36,334 nt of DNA from Candidatus Methanoperedens sp. (GTDB lineage Archaea; Halobacteriota; Methanosarcinia; Methanosarcinales; Methanoperedenaceae): NCBI GenBank assembly GCA_021409285.1, contig JAGFND010000011.1:1-36334 (forward strand), in the 5' to 3' direction. This document shows positions 24,199 to 31,941 of this stretch, piece after piece (the first letter of the stretch is position 1; each line of letters begins with the position of its first letter). A program made the position numbers and the translations under genes. The notes under the pieces were generated by a model. The model saw only the letters and a program-made list of their open reading frames with translations. It was not told where the DNA came from and ran no database searches.

Positions 24199-24591
24199 TT
24201 ACTTTCTTCTGCCAGCCATGCAACCATGGCCGCCTTGCCCTTCTTCGCCCTGCAATAATTGTAAGGCTCTCTTGCATGATGCCACGCCCGGCGCTCCAGA
24301 GGTAATGAAAACCACGTTCATTGTTTCCATAATCTCTTCTTTTGTAGCTCCGTGGTTCAAAGCGCTCCTCATCTGGGATTCGCAGCAAGGTTCACACCTC
24401 TGCGCAGCCATCACAGCAAGCGACATCAATACTTTTACCTTTGCAGGAAGAGCACCGTCCTCCTGAATATGATCATCGCATTTTTTATAATGTTCAAACA
24501 ATTCCGGATTCATTTCACCCATCATGTTCATGATCTCAGGCGTAAAACCCATTTTACCATCTATGCTTTTGATAACTTTATCTGGTTCCAT
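24199..24591 (-). CDS. AhpD/carboxymuconolactone decarboxylase-like protein
   Basis: 130 residues. The active-site segment [24 protein letters not shown] contains C66-x-x-C69 and His80, the CxxC and His of AhpD-type peroxidase reductants. A third adjacent Cys70 and a C-terminal tail rich in Gly/His/Cys ([11 protein letters not shown]) may bind metal. A GGAG ribosome binding site precedes the ATG. It is the first clear gene of the long redox operon, 41 bases ahead of the ferritin-like gene. Confidence 0.9.
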   Translation of the reverse strand: MEPDKVIKSIDGKMGFTPEIMNMMGEMNPELFEHYKKCDDHIQEDGALPAKVKVLMSLAVMAAQRCEPCCESQMRSALNHGATKEEIMETMNVVFITSGAPGVASCKRALQLLQGEEGQGGHGCMAGRRK

Positions 24592-24670
24592 ATTTTCTCT
24601 TTTCTCCTATAATACGATTGTTAATCAATGAATTAATACTTTTCCCGCTCTATTTCTTTTTATGTTTCTC

Positions 24671-24680
24671 TTATATGATA
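24671..24680 (-). promoter_or_regulatory. Possible TATA box of the redox operon
   Basis: TATCATATAA on the minus strand, about 80-90 bases before the AhpD-like start. It is weakly matched; the small ORF at 24699-24917 might instead be the first cistron. Confidence 0.3.
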
Positions 24681-24698
24681 AATGGTGCGGTCAATATC

Positions 24699-24917
24699 TT
24701 AATTATTACATCTGGCGGCGCAGCTTCCATTTTCCTTGAATTCGCATGGTTTCATGCCCTGAGCGTCCATATGGTACACTTTGATCTGTTCATCCTTCCC
24801 TCTGGATGGATCTATGATTATGAATGATCTGGAGCAGTCATTACTTTTTTCTTTCTTTTTCCTGACAAATTCATATAGATTTCCATCACAGGATTTTATT
24901 CTGTTGAGTATGCGCAA
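24699..24917 (-). CDS. Small Cys-containing hypothetical protein
   Basis: A 72-codon frame from a TTG, with a protein-like C-terminal half: FIIIDPSRGKDEQIKVYHMD, then GMKPCEFKENGSCAARC. Four cysteines, a hydrophilic profile and a basic middle are visible; no family is recognised. The non-ATG start has no clear ribosome binding site. It could be a fragment or the true first cistron of the redox operon, 107 bases ahead of the AhpD-like gene. The opposite strand also has a short frame, but it looks less like a protein. Confidence 0.4.
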   Translation of the reverse strand: MRILNRIKSCDGNLYEFVRKKKEKSNDCSRSFIIIDPSRGKDEQIKVYHMDAQGMKPCEFKENGSCAARCNN

Positions 24918-24959
24918 AGGTTATTTGATAATACAATTCTTTATCATGCAGGTGAAAAT

Positions 24960-25580
24960 TTGGGAAATGGAACAATAAAACTCTTTGGTATTTCAGGGAG
25001 CCCCCGAAAAGCTTCCACAGACCATATCGTAAATGAGGCTTTGCATTATGCTTTTTTGAAATATCATGTTGAAACCGAATATTTTTCGGCAATGGGAAAG
25101 AATATCAATTTCTGCATTCATTGCGATTACTGCATTAAAAACAAAAAGGGCTGCATTCACAAGGACGACATGCAATTTGTCTATGAAAAAATGAAATGGG
25201 CTGATGCACTAATAATTGGAACACCGGTATATCAGGGTATGGTGAGCGGCCAGACAAAAACCATAATGGACAGATGCAGGGCTATCGCAGCATCTGATCC
25301 GAATTTTATCTTGAATAAACCTGCAGCTGCGATGGCTGTTGGTGGCGACCGCATCGGAGGTCAGGAACCTTCGATCCAGGCTATACACAATTTCTATGTC
25401 ATAAATGAGGCGATCCCTGTGGGGGGAGGCTCATTCGGGGCAAATCTTGGGGGTGCCTTCTGGTCGCAGGACAGGGGCGCAGAAGGAGCAAGTGAGGATG
25501 AAGAAGGTCTAAAGAGTATGCGAAAGACCGTGAACAGATTAATGAAACTGGTTTTGATGATGAAGAAAAATGAACTCTGA
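24960..25580 (+). CDS. isf: Iron-sulfur flavoprotein (Isf family)
   Basis: 206 residues from a TTG start; no in-frame ATG lies nearby and GGTGA precedes it. Flavodoxin-like FMN phosphate loop GISGSPRKAST. A compact cluster motif at Cys52, Cys55, Cys58 and Cys65 (CIHCDYCIKNKKGC) is the hallmark of archaeal Isf, which binds FMN and a 4Fe-4S cluster and takes electrons from ferredoxin. GTPVYQGMVSGQTKTIMDR is the second flavin contact. The next gene encodes AfpA; Isf and AfpA are adjacent and act in one electron chain in Archaeoglobus. Confidence 0.9.
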   Translation: MGNGTIKLFGISGSPRKASTDHIVNEALHYAFLKYHVETEYFSAMGKNINFCIHCDYCIKNKKGCIHKDDMQFVYEKMKWADALIIGTPVYQGMVSGQTKTIMDRCRAIAASDPNFILNKPAAAMAVGGDRIGGQEPSIQAIHNFYVINEAIPVGGGSFGANLGGAFWSQDRGAEGASEDEEGLKSMRKTVNRLMKLVLMMKKNEL

Positions 25581-25594
25581 ATCGGGTTAAGAAA

Positions 25595-26152
25595 ATGACT
25601 CTAAGAATCGCATGGGGAATTACAGGTTGCGGCGACTATCTGAAAGAAAGCATTGAGATAATGGAAGAACTCACAAAAGATCATGATCTTGAGGTAAGGG
25701 TTTTCCTTTCACAGGCTGGGGAGATGGTCGTAAAATGGTATAAACTTTATACAAATCTGAAGACGAGTTTCCCTAAAACATATAGCGAAAGGTCGCCCAA
25801 CGTCCCTTTTCTGGCGGGTGATCTACAGATCGGGAAATATGATTTCATGCTTATCATGCCATCGACCTCAAATACAGTCGGCAAGATCGCTGCAGGAATA
25901 TCTGATACCCTGCTGTCAAATGCAGCGGCTCAGGCCATGAAGGCTAAAGTGAAGGTGTATATTTTTCCAGCAGACCAGAGACCGGGAGATATCGTAACGG
26001 ATCTGCCCGGTGGGAAAAAGCTCACGCTCACGATGAGGGATGTGGACATAGAGGCCGTTGATAAATTAAGGAAAATGTCAGGGATCACTATTCTCTCGCA
26101 TCCGAATGAGATCCGCGAGATAATAGAAAAACATATCAAGAGCGGAAAATAG
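25595..26152 (+). CDS. afpA: Archaeoflavoprotein AfpA / DmrB-like flavoprotein
   Basis: 185 residues of flavoprotein fold. ITGCGDYLKES at the N-terminus, LIMPSTSNTVGKIAAGISDTL and SNAAAQAMKAKVKVYIFPAD are typical of AfpA and of the dihydromethanopterin reductase DmrB. AfpA accepts electrons from ferredoxin and reduces Isf; DmrB instead completes tetrahydromethanopterin synthesis. Close coupling to isf (14-base gap) favours AfpA. It is transcribed away from the McrC/Por operon. Confidence 0.85.
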   Translation: MTLRIAWGITGCGDYLKESIEIMEELTKDHDLEVRVFLSQAGEMVVKWYKLYTNLKTSFPKTYSERSPNVPFLAGDLQIGKYDFMLIMPSTSNTVGKIAAGISDTLLSNAAAQAMKAKVKVYIFPADQRPGDIVTDLPGGKKLTLTMRDVDIEAVDKLRKMSGITILSHPNEIREIIEKHIKSGK

Positions 26153-26153
26153 C

Positions 26154-26684
26154 TCATTTTTTTTCATATTCAAAATAACTGCAGGTATTCCCGGCGCATC
26201 TGATGATTTTTCCTTTCACGGTATTTTTTATTAATATTAGCTCGACAACGCTGGGTTCTGCGATTCCTGGAATTGTGATGCTGCCGGGTGAGATAAGGAG
26301 AACTTCTGATTTTTCCACAATCGCGTGGTGGAAATGCCCGAATATAAGGATATCGACGTTCATCTCTTTTGCGAGATATCGGAGTCCGTCTGTGTTTTCT
26401 GATGTGAGCTGCCCTTTGTGGATTATCCCGATCCTTACGCCTTCAATTTTAATAACCCTGCGCTCCGGAAGGAATTCCATCAGTTCGGGACTGTCCGTAT
26501 CCCCATGAACCGCTATGATCTTCCCCAGAGTCATCAGTTCATCATAACATTCAAGAGTATCAAAATCCCCTGCATGGATAATGAGATCTGAGCTTTTAAT
26601 AATGGATTTCAGGTCATTCGATAAGAGTGGAAGCAGCGATTTCCCTGGCTTTATATGTGTGTCTGATAGGATTATGAGTTTCAT
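26154..26684 (-). CDS. Metallophosphoesterase (YfcE/MJ0936 family)
   Basis: 176 residues. Metal ligands: Asp8 and His10 (LSDTHI), the Asp of HAGDFD, and the GHFHHA motif. The usual GNHD/GNCD position reads HGDTD, so the normal Asn is replaced; this may alter metal or substrate handling. Family members hydrolyse phosphodiesters, with natural substrate unknown. It is convergent with afpA across a very short gap. Confidence 0.9.
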   Translation of the reverse strand: MKLIILSDTHIKPGKSLLPLLSNDLKSIIKSSDLIIHAGDFDTLECYDELMTLGKIIAVHGDTDSPELMEFLPERRVIKIEGVRIGIIHKGQLTSENTDGLRYLAKEMNVDILIFGHFHHAIVEKSEVLLISPGSITIPGIAEPSVVELILIKNTVKGKIIRCAGNTCSYFEYEKK

Positions 26685-26770
26685 TGATTCAGGCTATTGT
26701 CTTATGAGGATGAAGTTGTTTTGGGTAAATTATAGTTTATATACTATGACAAAAATTAATAAGTGTATAA

Positions 26771-27030
26771 TATGGATGGAACCAATTTTCTGAACAGGCA
26801 GCAAGAGATAATATTGATAATCTTACAAAAGCAGAACGGGTAAAAGACGATGTTGAAAAAGCCACGGAAATTGTAAATGATTTTTCTATGTACATGAAAG
26901 AGAAAACGATGAAAGCCTTGCTGATCTGGATAACCTGCCCGATCCGGATATACTGGCAAATGATATTATTGAAAATGTAGAAGCTGGACTTGAGGGTTTT
27001 AGAGAAATAGTTGAAACTATAAATGGTTAA
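26771..27030 (+). pseudogene. C-terminal remnant of a type I restriction-modification subunit
   Basis: Two overlapping frames join into one protein-like tail: WNQFSEQAARDNIDNLTKAE and KATEIVNDFSMYMKE in one frame, then NDESLADLDNLPDPDILAND and IIENVEAGLEGFREIVE in another, ending at TAA 27028. The switch is near 26900 (two extra bases or one missing). The end resembles C-termini of type I HsdM (or HsdR) proteins, with their LPDPDxLAxxIxxxLEAxLExFREI pattern. No upstream catalytic domain remains. It explains most of the 26685-27140 gap. Confidence 0.5.
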
Positions 27031-27140
27031 ACTGTCATAATAGTTGAAGTATTGATAAGAAACCATAATAGCAGAATTGGATTAGAAAAGAGGGTCAAAA
27101 TGTTTGGGTTAACCATACCTGGCAGTCAGGAGACGGAAAT

Positions 27141-28490
27141 GTGACCGACAGCTTTAACATGAAAATACTATTGATTTGTGCAATTATTGCAATTGCTGCT
27201 GCATTGATATCCCCAATGCAAATCTCAGCCCGGTCTGAAAAGATTCCGAAAAATCCTGAAATCTCAAAAATGAGCACGGAAATGAACGCCTTCGCCGATG
27301 TAAATGTAGAACCTGAGGGATATTGTTTCTTCATTATCAGAAACTGAAAAAGAGATTATTTTTGAATCCAATCTTAAATATGAAAAGACTAATCAAGAAA
27401 TGATCCAGGAAATTCTAACCAATACCAAAATAATGATTTTAATGTTTCCATAAATGTTTCGAATCTGGGAGCTATATCAGCTCATAATGTAAATCTTACT
27501 TTGTCTATGCCATCTGGATTTACAATTATTTCAGGTTCAAATTTCTATAGTCTGGGAAGTATATCTGCTGGAAACCTGAAAAATGTCTCTCTGACGATAT
27601 GTTCACCATCTGCAGAGGGAAATATTGACTCTACATCACTTTTTATGATCGCAAATCCCACTCGCTATGAGTCTTTATTCAGTGCCGCAAAGAACGGAAG
27701 CAAAATTGCTGTTAATGCAACGATTTTCGATGCAGTTTCAGGTATTAAAAACGCCACATTTGATGCAACGGGTTGCTCGGCCTTATGCCATGCAGGGGAA
27801 AATGCAGACGTCAAAGCCTTTGGCAATAAATATACTCCAAATACAGGTGAGATGGCAGACCTCTGGCATATGAAGATGGTGCGAACAAACCCGACAGGTT
27901 ATATGGACGACCAGTATGTGGACTGCATGGATTACAGCAAAGATATGCCAGATGCCGGGAGGCGCTCAGATCCCGGAGGCAGCCCATACTCTGACAACAT
28001 CAACGCCGCCAAGACAGCTCCAAATTATACCTCGGCAGACCAGCCCGCACCGCCATACTGGATATTTGATGAGCAGAAGCAGCTATTCAATGATACATAC
28101 AAGACTAACGATGAGATAGCGGGCATTATTGTAATGCCTCCGACAGGGGATAGGGCGGACATAATGGGTAAGGCTGTCTATAAGGACGGCATCTGGACGC
28201 TTGAATATGGCAGGAAGATGAACACCGGAAGCAAGTACGATGTTCAGTTCACAGATATGAATAAGGAATACTCATTCGGGACAGCAATATTCGATAATGC
28301 CCAGACCAGGCACATCTATGAGACTGACGTGAGCAAGCTGGTTTTTGCTGCGCAAGCCACCCCAACACCAACTTCCACCCCAGCACCAATTTCAACTCCA
28401 ACTCCGGTAGCAACAAAGAACACACCAGCTTTTGAAGCGCTACTGGCTATTTCAGCGCTGTTTGCAGCAGTACTGGTCAAAAGAAGGTAA
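27141..28490 (+). pseudogene. Frameshifted EB_dh-type haem-binding surface protein
   Basis: A single gene split by two compensating indels: frame A at 27141-27317, frame B at 27319-27431, then frame A again to 28490. The GTG start has AGGAG eight bases ahead. Order: signal peptide (MKILLICAIIAIAAALISP), a CARDB-like beta domain (FNVSINVSNLGAISAHNVN), then an ethylbenzene-dehydrogenase-like haem domain (ADLWHMKMVRTNPTGYMDDQ). A haem-like motif CSALCH (C-x3-C-H) precedes that domain. The end is a Pro/Thr-rich spacer and TPAFEALLAISALFAAVLVKRR-like PGF-CTERM anchor. In the intact form it would be an extracellular, membrane-anchored haem protein. The indels could be assembly errors. Confidence 0.7.
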
Positions 28491-28531
28491 AACAATACCT
28501 TACTTTTTTTCATTTTTTAAGGAGATATCAA

Positions 28532-28654
28532 ATGACAAAAATAATGCATGTACAAAAAGCAGTATCTCATTATCCTGAGTGCGAATATACTGAAGTAGAA
28601 GATATGTGGGCTAAGAAACTCGATAAAGTAATAAAAAGAAAACAGAAAGAATGA
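28532..28654 (+). CDS. Small 40-residue protein
   Basis: MTKIMHVQKAVSHYPECEYT followed by a basic tail. The start has a strong AAGGAG ribosome binding site nine bases upstream, 40 bases after the haem-protein gene. No family is recognised; the HYPEC segment might contact a metal. The strong translation signal is the main support. Confidence 0.5.
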   Translation: MTKIMHVQKAVSHYPECEYTEVEDMWAKKLDKVIKRKQKE

Positions 28655-28873
28655 GAACAATAAGTCTGTCTTACTTTGAGGTTGTACTGTTCACTTCGTC
28701 TAAAGACATACTTTTTCTGAGTTTCATGCCACTAACTTAGATATTAAACAGATAGATTAATTTTCTGTACTTTAGTAAAATTAATAAATTGTGAATTTCT
28801 GTAATAACAAGAAATATATTTGTATGAAAGTATTGTAGAATCGTACAAAGAAATGTACTTGAGAAGTATAAAA

Positions 28874-28917
28874 CCCATAGGAGTGGGAACTTATGGGAAA
28901 GGATTTTTTTCCTTTCC
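28874..28917 (+). other. Two inverted repeats in the leader of the next gene
   Basis: CCCATA (28874-28879) pairs with TATGGG (28892-28897), and GGAAAGG (28896-28902) pairs with CCTTTCC (28911-28917) around a T-rich loop. The arms of the two hairpins overlap by two bases, so they are nearly mutually exclusive. They lie 60-100 bases before a gene with a near-perfect ribosome binding site, within a 320-base gap (28655-28976) where I see no gene. It could be a terminator for the small gene or a regulatory leader. Confidence 0.35.
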
Positions 28918-28976
28918 TTCCTTTTCATTTCGGGGGTAAATAGGACATAAAAAAAAAAAGAATATCAGGAGGGATT

Positions 28977-29159
28977 ATGAGATACTCAAGAGGAGATGTT
29001 GTAGAATTTAAGATAGGATCAAATGAAAAACATACCGGGCAGGTTCGATTTGTCGAAGAGGATTACAATGAGAATATATTTTATGTAGACAGTTTTAGCG
29101 GGTGGGCATACAAAGTCCCTGAAAAAAGAATAATATCGCGGGTATCAAAACTACCATAA
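28977..29159 (+). CDS. Small SH3-like hypothetical protein
   Basis: A 60-residue protein with an AGGAGG ribosome binding site four bases before ATG. The sequence (YSRGDVVEFKIGSNEKHTG, FVEEDYNENIFYVD, KVPEKRIISRV) reads as five short strands, resembling small SH3/KOW-like barrels such as DUF2187. It may bind nucleic acid or another protein; no function is assigned. Confidence 0.75.
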   Translation: MRYSRGDVVEFKIGSNEKHTGQVRFVEEDYNENIFYVDSFSGWAYKVPEKRIISRVSKLP

Positions 29160-29220
29160 TATATATCAGTACTAAAAAGTTTTTATCTGTTTAATTTTCC
29201 TTTGATGGGGTTGAGTGAGG

Positions 29221-29499
29221 ATGAAGAGGCTACTATGGCAAATGTTAGCAGGAACGCGAGGTGGATATACACGCGGATTTATCCTTAATAAGCTTGCCGA
29301 TAAGCCCTATGATACAAATCAATTAGTTGAAGCTTTGAATATCGATTATCAAACTACCAGTCACCATCTCGATGTCCTTGCCAATAATGGAATAATCACA
29401 ACTGGAGGCGACAAATACTGTAGAATATATTTTCTTTCCAAAGATATGGAGGCAAATTTGAAAGATTTCAATCAAATTTGGGAAAAAATCAATGGGTAA
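29221..29499 (+). CDS. Winged-helix transcription regulator (ArsR-like)
   Basis: 92 residues from ATG 29221; GTG 29215 is an alternative start and both share the GGGG-containing leader. The helix-turn-helix region (RGFILNKLADKPYDTNQLVE, LNIDYQTTSHHLDVLANNGI) is of the small single-domain regulators common in Methanosarcinales. The recognition helix is QTTSHHLDVL, followed by a wing (ITTGGDKYCRIYFLS). No sensor domain is attached. The target is not evident. Confidence 0.88.
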   Translation: MKRLLWQMLAGTRGGYTRGFILNKLADKPYDTNQLVEALNIDYQTTSHHLDVLANNGIITTGGDKYCRIYFLSKDMEANLKDFNQIWEKING

Positions 29500-29612
29500 A
29501 GACGGTTTCTTGTTTCTATTTTTCTGGTCTATTCGTTTATAGCTTCTGATAATAAATTCCTTTTTATTACCAAAATGATTATGCTTGCTGTGAACAAATA
29601 CGCAGGTAACCA

Positions 29613-30101
29613 ATGAACATCAATAAGATAACAGGAAGGATCTGGAAATTCGGTAATAATATCGATACGGATGTCATCATCCCTGGAAAATACCTGCGAA
29701 CTACTGATATGAGCGTATTCGCATCGCACGTCATGGAAGGCATCGATCCGCAGTTCTACAGGAAAGTAAAAAAAGGAGATATAATAGTAGCCGGTGAAAA
29801 TTTTGGATCTGGCTCCTCAAGAGAACAGGCGCCTCTAGCTCTAAAGCACGCAGGTGTAGCATGCATTGTGGCCGGATCGTTCGCAAGGATATTTTTCAGG
29901 AACGCCATAAATATCGGACTTCCGATAATAGAGGCAAAGATCGAATGTGAAGAAGGAGATACCATCGAAATAGACCTTGAGAAAGGGATTGTGAAAAATA
30001 AAGAGAAGATTTTTTCCGGGACAAGACTTCCGGATTTCCTTCGCGAGATGCTGGCAGATGGCGGTCTTATTGAACACAGGAAAAAGCAGGCTTTTCAATG
30101 A
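29613..30101 (+). CDS. hacB: Homoaconitase/isopropylmalate dehydratase small subunit
   Basis: 162 residues. Swivel domain of aconitase-type hydro-lyases: [33 protein letters not shown] and [18 protein letters not shown]. The substrate loop Y27-L-R-T30 is the form found in methanogen homoaconitase (coenzyme B pathway); isopropylmalate enzymes usually have YLVY/YLVM. This suggests the AksE role rather than leucine synthesis, though dual use is possible. The large subunit is not in the window. Its stop overlaps the next gene (ATGA). Confidence 0.92.
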   Translation: MNINKITGRIWKFGNNIDTDVIIPGKYLRTTDMSVFASHVMEGIDPQFYRKVKKGDIIVAGENFGSGSSREQAPLALKHAGVACIVAGSFARIFFRNAINIGLPIIEAKIECEEGDTIEIDLEKGIVKNKEKIFSGTRLPDFLREMLADGGLIEHRKKQAFQ

Positions 30102-30946
30102 TATTCCCGTCGGATTATAAAAGCGTTGGAATGACAAGGACTGAACCAACCGGGCGAATCGGATGCGCAATTTATTTCACAACGGAATATCTGATAGCTG
30201 ATCTGCCATCTGGATACTTTATTTATAAAGTGAAAAGCGAAGGCGAGGGTCTGTTAAGAAAACTTGTTTCGCTCACGCTGATAGCAAATGGCAGCAGGAT
30301 AACGAAATTTGGAGAAAAACTTGATTCTCATGACAGAACCCGGCTTATCGAATCAGCGATACCGCTTTGTAAGGGGAATATTGACACTGTTATTTTTGAA
30401 GGGATGGACAAGCATGTCACTTTTGTCAAAGATCCAAGCCTTCTTGACGTCATGGAGATAGAAATAATAGATATTACTCCGCCTGAACCGCCTTGGCTTG
30501 CCCTTGCCATCGAGAGACTTAATAAGAGCGGGATCCTTGGCGAATTGAATATCAGATTTACAGAGAAGCTCATCGACCTTCGGCAATTTGAAGGTGAAAA
30601 GATGGTATTTCCATGCCACGCTTCAGAACTCAGAGGAAAATATCTTGATACTGATATTGATATTGAGAACAATTCAGAACTTGTGGGATGTGATATCTCA
30701 AAACAGATATTTGACCTTCGTTTTCCAGATCTTATTTACAAACATATCAACATGTGTCCTCTGAAAGCGGAAATGTACATGCCCACAAGACCGTTCATCA
30801 CACGATGCTGCCAGAGCAAGAAATCTGGAATGGTTAACATCAATGGGATCGATGGAGCTGTGGTCCACTGGGGAGCTTCTGAATACGATATTGTTGATGC
30901 GATAAGGATGTTGGTAAATGTTTTAAAAGGTATTCAAGTATCATGA
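30098..30946 (+). CDS. Unknown protein coupled to the hacB and aksF/leuB genes
   Basis: 282 residues, soluble and not confidently recognised. It begins with a MIFPSDYKS lead into a [20 protein letters not shown] strand pair. Cysteines cluster in [25 protein letters not shown] and [11 protein letters not shown], which may bind metal. It is joined to both neighbours by ATGA overlaps, so all three proteins should be made in step. A function in 2-oxoacid elongation or coenzyme B synthesis is inferred only from this position. Confidence 0.85.
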   Translation: MIFPSDYKSVGMTRTEPTGRIGCAIYFTTEYLIADLPSGYFIYKVKSEGEGLLRKLVSLTLIANGSRITKFGEKLDSHDRTRLIESAIPLCKGNIDTVIFEGMDKHVTFVKDPSLLDVMEIEIIDITPPEPPWLALAIERLNKSGILGELNIRFTEKLIDLRQFEGEKMVFPCHASELRGKYLDTDIDIENNSELVGCDISKQIFDLRFPDLIYKHINMCPLKAEMYMPTRPFITRCCQSKKSGMVNINGIDGAVVHWGASEYDIVDAIRMLVNVLKGIQVS

Positions 30947-31941
30947 AGCTCGCAATAATCCCGGGTGACGGGATCGGCAGGGAAGTCATGGAGGCAGAGC
31001 TGACAGTACTGGATGCTCTCTGTCTTGATGAAGAGAGAATTCTTTTTCAGATAGGTTATGGAAAATGGGAAAGGACAAAAAGTGCAATAACAGATGAAGA
31101 TATTGCCGGCATCAAGGAATGCAATTGTGTCCTCTTCGGAGCCATCACTACCCCCCCTGACCCAGATTATAGAAGCGTGCTTGTTCGCCTTCGAAAAGAA
31201 CTTGATCTATATGCAAATATACGTCCCTTTACACCACTTAAGACAGTAAAATTGCCCTGCGCAAAGACCTTTGATTTTGTAATCGTCAGGGAAAATACTG
31301 AAGGTATGTATTCCGGAATCGAAGAACTACATAAGGATGCAGCATACACGACAAGGATTATTACCAGAAATGGCTGCCAGAGAATAGCAGAACGCGCATG
31401 CTCTCTTGCAAAAGAAAGAAAGAAACAAATTACGATCGTTCATAAAGCGAACGTATTGAAATCTGACACTCTTTTCCGCGACATCTGCATAGATGTCGCG
31501 AAGAAAAACGGTATCTTATATCGAGAGACGCTCGTGGATACAATGGCTTATGAGATGATACTTCACCCTGAGAAATTCGATGTGATAGTGACAACGAACC
31601 TGTTCGGTGATATCCTGAGCGATGAAGCGGCGGCCATCGCAGGCGGGCTTGGATTGTGCCCGAGTGCCAATATTGGCGATCACCATGCGCTATTTGAACC
31701 CATCCATGGAAGTGCGCCTGACATCGCGGGAAAAGGCATCGCCAATCCGATAGCAGCGATCCTGAGCCTCAAGATGATGCTTGAATGGTCTGGCAAAATA
31801 AAAGAGGCACGGTCTATTGAAAGCGCCATTGACAGTGTTCTTGCCAGTAGGATCAAAACACATGACCTTGGGGGAACTTATACAACGATGGAGGTGGCCA
31901 AGGCAATTGCTGAATTGGTTTTGGACAAAAACAAAAATTAG
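30943..31941 (+). CDS. aksF: Homoisocitrate/3-isopropylmalate dehydrogenase
   Basis: 332 residues of the beta-decarboxylating dehydrogenase family. IIPGDGIGREVM, the substrate helix (SVLVRLRKELDLYANIRP), RENTEGMYSGIE, the Mg2+-binding NLFGDILSDEAAAIAGGLG and EPIHGSAPDIAGKGIANPIA are present. It oxidatively decarboxylates homoisocitrate (coenzyme B) or 3-isopropylmalate (leucine). Coupling with a YLRT-type small subunit favours AksF, but LeuB cannot be excluded. The stop codon lies inside an unrelated kinase remnant frame. Confidence 0.85.
   Translation: MKLAIIPGDGIGREVMEAELTVLDALCLDEERILFQIGYGKWERTKSAITDEDIAGIKECNCVLFGAITTPPDPDYRSVLVRLRKELDLYANIRPFTPLKTVKLPCAKTFDFVIVRENTEGMYSGIEELHKDAAYTTRIITRNGCQRIAERACSLAKERKKQITIVHKANVLKSDTLFRDICIDVAKKNGILYRETLVDTMAYEMILHPEKFDVIVTTNLFGDILSDEAAAIAGGLGLCPSANIGDHHALFEPIHGSAPDIAGKGIANPIAAILSLKMMLEWSGKIKEARSIESAIDSVLASRIKTHDLGGTYTTMEVAKAIAELVLDKNKN

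Noticed and set aside
24618-24827. Plus-strand ORF opposite the small Cys-containing ORF
   Set aside because: It is hydrophobic without a family pattern, and the minus frame has a more natural composition; the plus frame also runs over the promoter zone of the AhpD-like gene.
28655-28976. Possible structured RNA gene or CRISPR leader
   Set aside because: Only two short inverted repeats are present, with no repeated spacer units and no tRNA-like cloverleaf.
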